Shown: positions 57,285 through 64,000 of the stretch, piece after piece
How positions within the stretch are numbered: position 1 is the stretch's first letter
Layout of the letters: every line of letters starts with the position of its first letter
NCBI RefSeq assembly: GCF_014337195.1
Contig: NZ_CP060634.1
Location: 1 to 64,000 of the forward strand
Origin: Qiania dongpingensis
GTDB taxonomy: Bacteria; Bacillota; Clostridia; Lachnospirales; Lachnospiraceae
Direction of reading: 5' to 3'
Length of the DNA: 64,000 nt
Position numbers and translations under genes: made by a program
Notes under the pieces: model-generated
Databases searched by the model: none
Told to the model about the DNA's origin: nothing
Seen by the model: the letters and a program-made list of their open reading frames with translations, nothing else

Positions 57285-58496
57285 ATGTCGGATTGGAATT
57301 GTAAATTAGTATGCACCGGATGCGGCGCGGAGTATGACGCGTCGAAAGCCGCAGTTCGCTGTGAAAAGTGTGGGGAAACTCTGGAGGTCCCATTTGACGG
57401 CCGAGGGGAAATACGAAAGGAAGAGCCATTCGGGGGAACTCTGTTTGAGCGATACAGAGAATTTTTCCCTTACTTTGAAAAAAATGACGCCTTGAACATG
57501 GGGGAAGGATTCACACCGCTCCTTTTCATGCCGAGACTTGCAGAGGAAACCGGAGCAGGAGAGATTCTGATTAAGAATGAAAGCGTGAATCCCACCTGGT
57601 CATTTAAGGACAGAGGATCAGCCGCCGGCATCCGGCGGGCCCTGCAGCTGGGATATCGGAAGGTGGGCACTTTGTCCACCGGGAATATGGCGATCTCCAT
57701 GGCGGCATTTGCCAACCGTGCGGGCTTAAAGGCGTTTATCCTGGTAAATGACCATATTGACGAGGAAAAACTGAATCCAATCGCCGTCTATGATCCTTGT
57801 CTCATTAAGGTGGAGGGAGACTACGCCAAGCTTTATGACGAGAGTCTTTCCATTGGAGAGCGCCATGGAATCTACTTTGTGAATTCCGATGAGCCCTTCC
57901 GGATAGAGGGATACCGGACTCTTTCCTTTGAGGTCTGCGAACAGTTGAATTTTGAAGTTCCAGATTTTGTTGTAGTGCCTACCAGCGCGGGAGGACATTT
58001 CCGAGGAATATTAAAAGGTTTTCTGGATTTTAAGAAAGCGGGGCTTATTTCTAAGATTCCTGTTATGGTGTGTGCCCAGGCGGTTGGATGTGCTACTATT
58101 AACAATGCGTATGGAAAAGGACTGGATAAAATCGAACGCACCCAGAATCCGGATACTATCGCCCATTCCATTGAGAATGCGTTTCCTCCCAGCGGGAATG
58201 CGGTGCTGAGATGTCTGAAGGAATATGGAGGAAAGACTGTGTCCGTGACAGATGAGGAGCTTTTGGAAGCACAGCGGACTTTGTGCCGGAACGGCCTTTT
58301 TGTACAGCCGGGTTCTGCCGCTTCCTATGCCGCTGTGCGGAAGATGGGACAGCAGGGAATGCTTAAGGGAAATGAACGAATCGTCTGCGTGACCACGTCC
58401 ACAGGTCTCAAATATACCTCTATCTTGTCGAGACATAAGCTGGTATGTCACAATACGAAGTTAGAAGAGCTGGATGATTTTATTGCAGGTCTATAG
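57285..58496 (+). CDS. thrC: Threonine synthase
   Basis: A 403-residue fold-type II PLP enzyme. An N-terminal rubredoxin-like zinc ribbon (CTGCGAEYDAS to CEKCGETLE, 10-33) precedes the catalytic domain with Lys108 in SFKDRGS and the phosphate loop TSAGGHFRG. It converts O-phosphohomoserine to threonine. The start at 57285 follows AGGAAAAGGGGG; an earlier in-frame ATG at 57186 is not supported. It probably shares a transcript with arcC. A related ammonia-lyase function cannot be excluded. Confidence 0.9.
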   Translation: MSDWNCKLVCTGCGAEYDASKAAVRCEKCGETLEVPFDGRGEIRKEEPFGGTLFERYREFFPYFEKNDALNMGEGFTPLLFMPRLAEETGAGEILIKNESVNPTWSFKDRGSAAGIRRALQLGYRKVGTLSTGNMAISMAAFANRAGLKAFILVNDHIDEEKLNPIAVYDPCLIKVEGDYAKLYDESLSIGERHGIYFVNSDEPFRIEGYRTLSFEVCEQLNFEVPDFVVVPTSAGGHFRGILKGFLDFKKAGLISKIPVMVCAQAVGCATINNAYGKGLDKIERTQNPDTIAHSIENAFPPSGNAVLRCLKEYGGKTVSVTDEELLEAQRTLCRNGLFVQPGSAASYAAVRKMGQQGMLKGNERIVCVTTSTGLKYTSILSRHKLVCHNTKLEELDDFIAGL

Positions 58497-58510
58497 AGGA
58501 AAAGAAAAAG

Positions 58511-58540
58511 GCTTCTGCTATAATGGCAGAAGCTTTTTCT
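58511..58540. terminator. Bidirectional terminator between thrC and the LysR gene
   Basis: GCTTCTGC (58511-58518) pairs with GCAGAAGC (58526-58533) around TATAATG; A5 at left (interrupted) and T5 at right. Confidence 0.9.
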
Positions 58541-58541
58541 A

Positions 58542-59489
58542 TTATGGCCGGTCGGACGGAATCAAAAATTTTAAGAAGGCGGCGCCGGCTCGGGGCAGAT
58601 AACGGTCGTTCCGGTAGGTAAGATAAATCCCCCGTTTTGCAGATGGGTCGAGCAGTTTGAAGAATACGAGGCGGTCGGTTTCCGGCACATAGTGCAGGAT
58701 GGAATCCCTTATGAAGGTTATGCCCATCTGAGAAGCTGCACAATGGTAAGCAGTCATCATCTGATCCAGATACATGCTGACAGTGGGGGAGATGCCTGCA
58801 TGTTCAAACATGGCGGAAGCTCTCTGATACATATCATTGCCGCGGCGAAGAAGAATGAAGGACTCATTTTCAAATGCTTTCAGGGAGACGCCGGGGCAGT
58901 CCTCCAAAAGATGCCTCCCATTTCGGATATCGGTGTGAGACAGGCTGATTTCGGACAGCAGCTTTGTGGTTTTGAGACAAGAGGGCGCTGCCAGGATTAT
59001 GGACTCTGATGCAAATGTTTCACAGAGGAATCCGGGTTCGTCACATGTCAGGTTGTCCAAGGAAAAATCCAGAGAAGAATCTCTTAGAAGCTCCAGAATC
59101 TCAGGGGAAGAACCTTCCGTGAGCTGGACTCTCAGACCAGGGTAAGAGGCAGAGAAATCATGGATGAGCGGAGGCAGGATGTAGGTACAGAAATATGTGG
59201 CGGCACCGAGCCGTACTGTTCCTGTCTGCAGGTTTGACAGGTCGTGGAAATAAGCCTCCATATCGGATTCAATGTCCATGATCTTCCTGGCAGATTGAAT
59301 ATAAAACCTGCCGGCTTCTGTAAGACGGATGGGCTTGGCGCTCCGGTCAAACAGCGGCAGTCCGATCTCGTTCTCCAGCTTTTTGACAATGGCGCTCAGG
59401 GCGGGCTGAGAAATAAAAAGCTTTTCTGCCGCCTTTGAAAAGCTTTTTTCCCGGTAGATCTCATAGACGTAGTACATTTCTTTTTTCAT
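58542..59489 (-). CDS. LysR-type transcriptional regulator
   Basis: A 315-residue LTTR: N-terminal winged helix (about 1-62, YREKSFSKAAEKLFISQPAL) and a periplasmic-binding-like effector domain (about 90-300). LTTRs usually control a neighbouring gene; the divergent neighbour here is the MarR-ABC operon and the convergent one thrC. The effector is unknown. AGGAGGAG precedes the start on the minus strand. Confidence 0.93.
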   Translation of the reverse strand: MKKEMYYVYEIYREKSFSKAAEKLFISQPALSAIVKKLENEIGLPLFDRSAKPIRLTEAGRFYIQSARKIMDIESDMEAYFHDLSNLQTGTVRLGAATYFCTYILPPLIHDFSASYPGLRVQLTEGSSPEILELLRDSSLDFSLDNLTCDEPGFLCETFASESIILAAPSCLKTTKLLSEISLSHTDIRNGRHLLEDCPGVSLKAFENESFILLRRGNDMYQRASAMFEHAGISPTVSMYLDQMMTAYHCAASQMGITFIRDSILHYVPETDRLVFFKLLDPSAKRGIYLTYRNDRYLPRAGAAFLKFLIPSDRP

Positions 59490-59615
59490 GGGAGGCTCCT
59501 CCTAAAAAATCCTTGATAAGATAAGTATAGAGCAGAAACTTCTTTTTGTAAAAGAAACCAGGAAATAATGTTATTAAATAGAATTTTGTGAATTCTTAAG
59601 AAATCATAAACAGTA

Positions 59616-59679
59616 TTGACTTTCAAAGAATTTGAACTATAATAAGTGTTTGTCATTGTTAATAGTTTACATTGTTAAT
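59616..59679 (+). promoter_or_regulatory. Promoter and operators of the MarR-ABC operon
   Basis: TTGACT (59616-59621), 16 bp, TATAAT (59638-59643). The spacer carries the inverted repeat TTCAAA-GAA-TTTGAA (59622-59636). Downstream of the -10, two direct copies of CATTGTTAAT (59654-59663 and 59670-59679) lie 16 bp apart. These are candidate sites for the MarR protein encoded next. Confidence 0.8.
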
Positions 59680-59718
59680 TATATTTACTCGGATGGCATA
59701 CAGATAGGAAGTGAGAAA

Positions 59719-60315
59719 ATGGAAAACAATAGGGAAAGAGAGACCTCAGAGCGAAGAGCCGGGCCCCATGGGAAGATCCACGGTGACTGCGGGATTCCCA
59801 GAGGGAGGAATAGGCGGTATTACCGCAGAAGGACCGGAGAGGAATCGGTTGCTCAGATGGGAAGAATGTTTTTTGAGCAAATAGAACGGTTTCACCGTTT
59901 TTCCTGTCTGCAGGAGATGTCCCTGAAGCTTAAGCCCAGTGAGATGATGATGATGATTCATGTGGACCGCATGGCGGAGGTATCCGCTCATGAAGAGGGT
60001 GTGAAGCCCTCTGATCTGACAGGCGGCGGTTTTATCAGCAAGCCGGCTGTTTCAAGGATGCTTGGAAATCTGGAAGAAAAGGGATATCTCGAACGGACAG
60101 CGTCCAAACACGACCGGAGGGTAGTGTTCGTAAAACTCACGGAGCTGGGAAGAAGATGTCTGGAGGAGGAGCGGATGTACCGGGATCAGATGGCAGAACA
60201 GATTTTTGAGCGGATGGGTCAAGAAAAAATGCTGATGCTGCTGAATCTGTCGGAAGAGCTTTTCGATTACGCAGAGGAAGAGGTAGAAAGACGCAAGGCA
60301 ACTTTTACAGAATAA
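59719..60315 (+). CDS. MarR-family transcriptional regulator
   Basis: A 198-residue winged-helix repressor: helix-turn-helix VSAHEEGVKPSDLTGGGFIS and wing SKHDRRVVFVKLTELG (about 90-155). A basic Arg/Gly/His-rich extension of about 40 residues precedes the DNA-binding core, which is unusual for MarR. It probably autoregulates and senses a substrate of the ABC exporter encoded 24 bp downstream. The start at 59719 follows AGGAAGTGAG; an in-frame ATG at 59632 falls between the -35 and -10. Confidence 0.9.
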   Translation: MENNRERETSERRAGPHGKIHGDCGIPRGRNRRYYRRRTGEESVAQMGRMFFEQIERFHRFSCLQEMSLKLKPSEMMMMIHVDRMAEVSAHEEGVKPSDLTGGGFISKPAVSRMLGNLEEKGYLERTASKHDRRVVFVKLTELGRRCLEEERMYRDQMAEQIFERMGQEKMLMLLNLSEELFDYAEEEVERRKATFTE

Positions 60316-60339
60316 GACATCAGAAGGAGAATATGTATT

Positions 60340-62565
60340 ATGACTAAAATATTGAAATATCTCAGAAAGTCGGCGGGCTGGGTGCTGTTGATCCTGGCGC
60401 TTTTAGGCCTGCAGGCGTTCTGCGATCTGTCGCTGCCGGCGTATACGTCCGACATTGTGGACGTGGGAATACAGCAGGGGGGTATCAGCCATGTGTCGCC
60501 GGAGGTCATCCGCCGAACGGAAATGGATAAGCTCCTGCGGTTTATGGATGAAGAGGAGCGGGAAGCTGCGGAAGCTTCCTACACCCGTATTTCCAAAGAA
60601 AGCCTGACAGAAGAAGAATTTAACAAATATGCGAAGAAGTATCCGGAGCTTCGCAGCCAGGATCTTTTTTTGAGAAACGAAATGGAAAAGGACGACCTGG
60701 AGATTCTGGACGGCATCATGGGCGGGCCGGTCGTTTCACTTCTGATGGCAGAGAAGAACGGAATGGATGTGTCGGCTCTGCCGGAAGAGGCAATCTCTCA
60801 AATAAGAGGGGAAATGGATAAGCAGATGGCAGCCCTTTCGGATTCCATTATGGATCAGATGGGGATTACCTACGTGAAGGCAGAGTATCAGGCTGTCGGG
60901 ATAAATATCAACAAGCTTCAAACAGACTATTTATGGTCAGAGGGGCTCCAGATGCTTGGGATTGCCCTGTTAAGCATGGCGGCCAGCGTACTGGTCTGTC
61001 TGATTGCTTCAAGAGTAGCCGCTTCGGTCGGCATGAGACTGAGAGGTCAGGTGTTCTCGAAGGTGGTCTCCTTTTCCAATGCGGAGATGGATAAATTCTC
61101 CACCTCTTCCCTGATCACGAGAAGTACAAACGACATTCAGCAGGTACAGCTGGTGGTGGTGCTGCTTTTGCGGATGGTTCTCTATGCTCCGATCATCGGT
61201 ATCGGCGGCCTGGTGAGGGTGCTTCGCACCAATACCTCCATGGCGTGGATCATCGCGGTGGCAGTAGCGGCAGTCAGCTGCCTGGTGGCAGTCCTCATGG
61301 TCGTGGCAATGCCGAAGTTCCAGAAGATGCAGAAATTGGTTGACCGCCTGAACCTGGTGACCAGAGAGATTTTGACCGGCCTTCCCGTCATCCGGGCGTT
61401 CAGCCGTGAGAAGCATGAAGAGAAGCGGTTTGACGATGCCAACCGGGATCTGACCAGGACGATGCTGTTCACCAACCGTTGTATGACATTCATGATGCCG
61501 GCTATGATGCTGATCATGAACGGCATCACGGTACTGATCATCTGGACCGGGGCGCACGGTATTGACAGCGGGAACATCCAGGTAGGCGATATGATGGCAT
61601 TTATCACTTACACCATGCAGATCATCATGGCGTTTTTGATGATCACTATGATCTCCATCATGCTGCCGAGGGCCAGCGTTGCGGCGCACAGGATTGACGA
61701 GATACTCGTAACAGAGCCTTCCATAAAAGAGAAAAAATCCCCTGTGAGCCTGCCAAGAGACAAGAAGGGAATAGTAGAGTTCAAACATGTCTCTTTCCGG
61801 TATCCGGGGGCAGAAAATGATGTGCTCCACGATATTGACTTTGTGGCAAAGCCAGGTGAGACTACGGCATTCATCGGCAGTACCGGAAGCGGTAAGTCCA
61901 CTTTGGTGAATCTGCTCCCCCGTCTCTATGATGTGACGGAGGGCGCTATCACCCTGGACGGAGTGGATATCCGGGATCTGTCGGAGAAAGAACTGCGCAG
62001 TCAGATTGGATTTGTTCCTCAGAAGGGAGTTCTGTTCTCTGGGACCATCGCATCCAATCTGAGGTTCGGACAACAGGACGCCACCGACGAAGAGATCCGG
62101 AAGGCGGCAGAGATTGCCCAGGCTTCCGATTTTATAGAAGAAAAGCCGGATAAATACGACAGCCATATCGCCCAGGGAGGAGCCAATGTGTCCGGCGGAC
62201 AGAAGCAGCGTCTTTCCATTGCGCGGGCTGTGGCAAAGAAGCCGCCGGTCTATGTGTTTGACGACAGCTTTTCCGCACTGGACTTTAAGACGGATACAGC
62301 TCTCAGAAGGGCTCTTAAGGAGCAGGTGTCCGACAGCACCATGCTGATCGTGGCACAGCGTGTCAGCACGATCCTCCATGCGGAGCAGATTATTGTTCTG
62401 GACGAGGGGAGAATAGTGGGAAAAGGCACCCATGAAGAGCTGCTTAAAACGAATGAGGTATACCGTCAGATCGCCCAGTCCCAGCTGTCAGAGGCGGAGC
62501 TTTCGGGAACAGATGGAAGCTCTGGCAGCGAGAACCTGGAAAAGGAGGTTGCAGACAATGAGTAA
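60340..62565 (+). CDS. ABC exporter subunit with degenerate nucleotide-binding site
   Basis: A 741-residue half transporter. A large soluble insertion (about 45-195) follows the first membrane helix; the remaining helices run to about 465. The nucleotide domain has Walker A GSTGSGKST (about 514) and signature VSGGQKQR, but the catalytic Glu is Asp642 (VYVFDDS) and the switch His is Gln673 (IVAQRVST). This is the inactive half of TM287/288- or BmrCD-like heterodimers. The partner follows with an 8 bp overlap. The substrate is probably a drug, lipid or peptide. Confidence 0.94.
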   Translation: MTKILKYLRKSAGWVLLILALLGLQAFCDLSLPAYTSDIVDVGIQQGGISHVSPEVIRRTEMDKLLRFMDEEEREAAEASYTRISKESLTEEEFNKYAKKYPELRSQDLFLRNEMEKDDLEILDGIMGGPVVSLLMAEKNGMDVSALPEEAISQIRGEMDKQMAALSDSIMDQMGITYVKAEYQAVGININKLQTDYLWSEGLQMLGIALLSMAASVLVCLIASRVAASVGMRLRGQVFSKVVSFSNAEMDKFSTSSLITRSTNDIQQVQLVVVLLLRMVLYAPIIGIGGLVRVLRTNTSMAWIIAVAVAAVSCLVAVLMVVAMPKFQKMQKLVDRLNLVTREILTGLPVIRAFSREKHEEKRFDDANRDLTRTMLFTNRCMTFMMPAMMLIMNGITVLIIWTGAHGIDSGNIQVGDMMAFITYTMQIIMAFLMITMISIMLPRASVAAHRIDEILVTEPSIKEKKSPVSLPRDKKGIVEFKHVSFRYPGAENDVLHDIDFVAKPGETTAFIGSTGSGKSTLVNLLPRLYDVTEGAITLDGVDIRDLSEKELRSQIGFVPQKGVLFSGTIASNLRFGQQDATDEEIRKAAEIAQASDFIEEKPDKYDSHIAQGGANVSGGQKQRLSIARAVAKKPPVYVFDDSFSALDFKTDTALRRALKEQVSDSTMLIVAQRVSTILHAEQIIVLDEGRIVGKGTHEELLKTNEVYRQIAQSQLSEAELSGTDGSSGSENLEKEVADNE

Positions 62566-64000
62566 TGAGACAGGAAAGAATCCGGGGAAGGTGCGTATGG
62601 GCGGCCGTATGGGACACGGGCCCATGGGCGCAGGTGAGAAAGCGAAAGATTTTAAAAAGACCATGAAGAAGCTTTTGGCTTATATGGGACGTTATAAATG
62701 GGGAATCTTGACGGTGCTCATTTTTGCCGTCGGCAGTACCATATTCACTGTGATCGGGCCGAAAATCTTGGGGAAAGCAACGACTAAGATTTTCAATGGC
62801 CTCACTGGGAAGCTGAGCGGAGGAGCCGGAATTGACTTTTCCGGCATTGGAAGGATACTTCTGATCCTGCTTGGGTTATATGTGATCAGTGCCTTTTTCA
62901 GCTTTATCCAGGGCCTGGTGATGACCTCCATTTCACAGAAGGTAAGCTTCCGGATGAGGCGGGAGATGTCTGAGAAGATAAACCGTCTGCCCATGAATTA
63001 TTATGATACAAGGACACACGGAGAAGTGCTTTCCCGGGTGACGAATGATGTCGATACGCTCGGGCAGAGCCTGAACCAGAGCATTACGCAGCTGATCACA
63101 TCAGTGGCGACCATTATCGGCGTCCTGGTCATGATGCTCAGCATAAGCCCGCTCATGACTATCATCGCACTGCTGATCCTTCCCATTTCCATGCTGCTGA
63201 TTTCCTTCATTGTGAAGCATTCACAGAAGTTCTTCAGCCAGCAGCAGGAATATCTGGGCCATGTGAATGGGCAGGTGGAGGAAACCTACGGCGGCCATAC
63301 GGTAGTGAAGGTGTTCAACCGGGAAGAGGCTGTCCTGGAAGAATTTAACGATACCAATGAAACCTTGTACCAATCGGCATGGAAGTCCCAGTTCTTTTCC
63401 GGGATGATGCAGCCGATCATGCAGTTTGTGGGAAATCTGGGATACGTGGCCGTGGCAATCGTGGGCGGTTTCCTGACCATCCGCGGGACCATAGAAGTCG
63501 GCGATATCCAGTCCTTCATTCAGTATGTGAGGACCTTCACACAGCCGATCACTCAGATCGCTCAGGTATCCAATTTGCTCCAGTCGACGGCAGCAGCGGC
63601 AGAACGTGTCTTTGAATTTCTTGAAGAGGAGGAAGAAGATCAGGTCGTGGAGAATCCCGTATCCATCGAAGGGATTGAGGGAAATGTGACCTTTGACCAT
63701 GTGAAATTTGGCTATCGCCCCGACAAGATCATCATAGGAGATTTCAGCGCGGAGATATCGGCGGGCAGAAAAATCGCCATTGTCGGACCTACCGGTGCGG
63801 GGAAGACAACGCTTGTTAAGCTGCTCATGCGTTTTTATGATGTAAGCGGCGGCTCCATAAAGATTGACGGCCATGATATCCGTTCCTTTAACAGAAGCGA
63901 GCTCCGGGAGCTTTTCGGAATGGTCCTTCAGGATACCTGGCTGTTTAAAGGCTCCATTATGGAAAATATTCGGTACGGGAATCTGGATGCCACTGACGAA
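62558..64000 (+). CDS. ABC exporter partner subunit (3' end beyond window)
   Basis: The second half-transporter, cut off by the window edge after 481 codons. The ATG overlaps the previous gene by 8 bp, with AAAGGAGGT upstream. A Gly/Met/Lys-rich start (MSNETGKNPGKVRMGGRMGH) is followed by about six membrane helices (about 45-345) and a nucleotide domain with Walker A GPTGAGKTT (about 410). Signature, Walker B and switch His lie outside, so it cannot be seen whether this half is the catalytically complete one, as expected for the pair. Confidence 0.92.
   Translation, partial: MSNETGKNPGKVRMGGRMGHGPMGAGEKAKDFKKTMKKLLAYMGRYKWGILTVLIFAVGSTIFTVIGPKILGKATTKIFNGLTGKLSGGAGIDFSGIGRILLILLGLYVISAFFSFIQGLVMTSISQKVSFRMRREMSEKINRLPMNYYDTRTHGEVLSRVTNDVDTLGQSLNQSITQLITSVATIIGVLVMMLSISPLMTIIALLILPISMLLISFIVKHSQKFFSQQQEYLGHVNGQVEETYGGHTVVKVFNREEAVLEEFNDTNETLYQSAWKSQFFSGMMQPIMQFVGNLGYVAVAIVGGFLTIRGTIEVGDIQSFIQYVRTFTQPITQIAQVSNLLQSTAAAAERVFEFLEEEEEDQVVENPVSIEGIEGNVTFDHVKFGYRPDKIIIGDFSAEISAGRKIAIVGPTGAGKTTLVKLLMRFYDVSGGSIKIDGHDIRSFNRSELRELFGMVLQDTWLFKGSIMENIRYGNLDATDE

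Overview
The window looks like a chromosomal segment of a spore-forming, anaerobic Clostridia of the Lachnospiraceae type. The evidence is moderate GC, Firmicutes-style AGGAGG ribosome binding sites, a CIRCE-controlled groESL operon, an orphan GerA/SpoVAF-type spore protein, the ylmC-nrdR-yqeG gene order, FeoAB, an NfnAB-type bifurcating oxidoreductase and several zinc-ribbon membrane proteins common in that family. The species cannot be fixed from the sequence alone. I saw no rRNA, tRNA, CRISPR array, transposase or phage gene. Nearly every gene is intact.

Layout. 0.3-7.8 kb: a MocR-type regulator, a convergent sigma factor/DUF4179 pair, a small Cys-rich membrane protein, groESL and guaB. 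8.4-12.3 kb: a membrane-anchored TPR/DUF5050 protein, a diaminopimelate decarboxylase family enzyme and a HAD phosphatase. 12.5-18.6 kb: an AI-2E-type exporter, then a compact run of five genes (YARHG zinc-ribbon protein, CpaE/TadZ-like ATPase lacking the P-loop lysine, DUF6382-FHA protein, two zinc-ribbon membrane proteins) that looks like a signalling or envelope module. 19.4-26.7 kb: NfnAB, a Dabb protein, AraD, SpoVAF-like protein and FeoAB. 26.8-40.8 kb: a housekeeping stretch with a degenerate sirtuin, gltX, a UvrD-like helicase, a 10-TM permease, an amidase, an ECF S component next to coaX and coaBC (coenzyme A supply), cls, prfC, ylmC, nrdR, yqeG and efp. 41.4-53.1 kb: a cupin-like protein, argS, a SWIM-SNF2 helicase, a dipeptidase, two iron-dependent alcohol dehydrogenases around a zinc-ribbon membrane protein, and metY. 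53.9-64 kb: an NlpC/P60 protein, a serine hydrolase, carbamate kinase, threonine synthase, a LysR regulator, and a MarR-controlled heterodimeric ABC exporter whose second subunit runs off the right edge.

The most unusual content is not protein coding. Four copies (7.8-8.4, 18.7-19.3, 40.9-41.4 and 53.1-53.9 kb) and one 3' end (1-40) of a long GC-rich dispersed repeat fill the largest intergenic gaps, three of them immediately and one about 7 bases after an intrinsic terminator. The best copy is about 740 bp. It consists of many hairpins, and three of its stems differ between copies by paired, compensatory changes, which points to selection on RNA or DNA structure rather than on protein. A separate 62-64 bp cloverleaf-like element is attached to three of these loci and can lie in either orientation relative to the long unit.

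Other points of interest: the MocR regulator has Arg where the PLP-binding Lys should be; the sirtuin homologue has lost its TQNID residues; and several promoters carry clear dyads (feoAB, arcC, the MarR operon).
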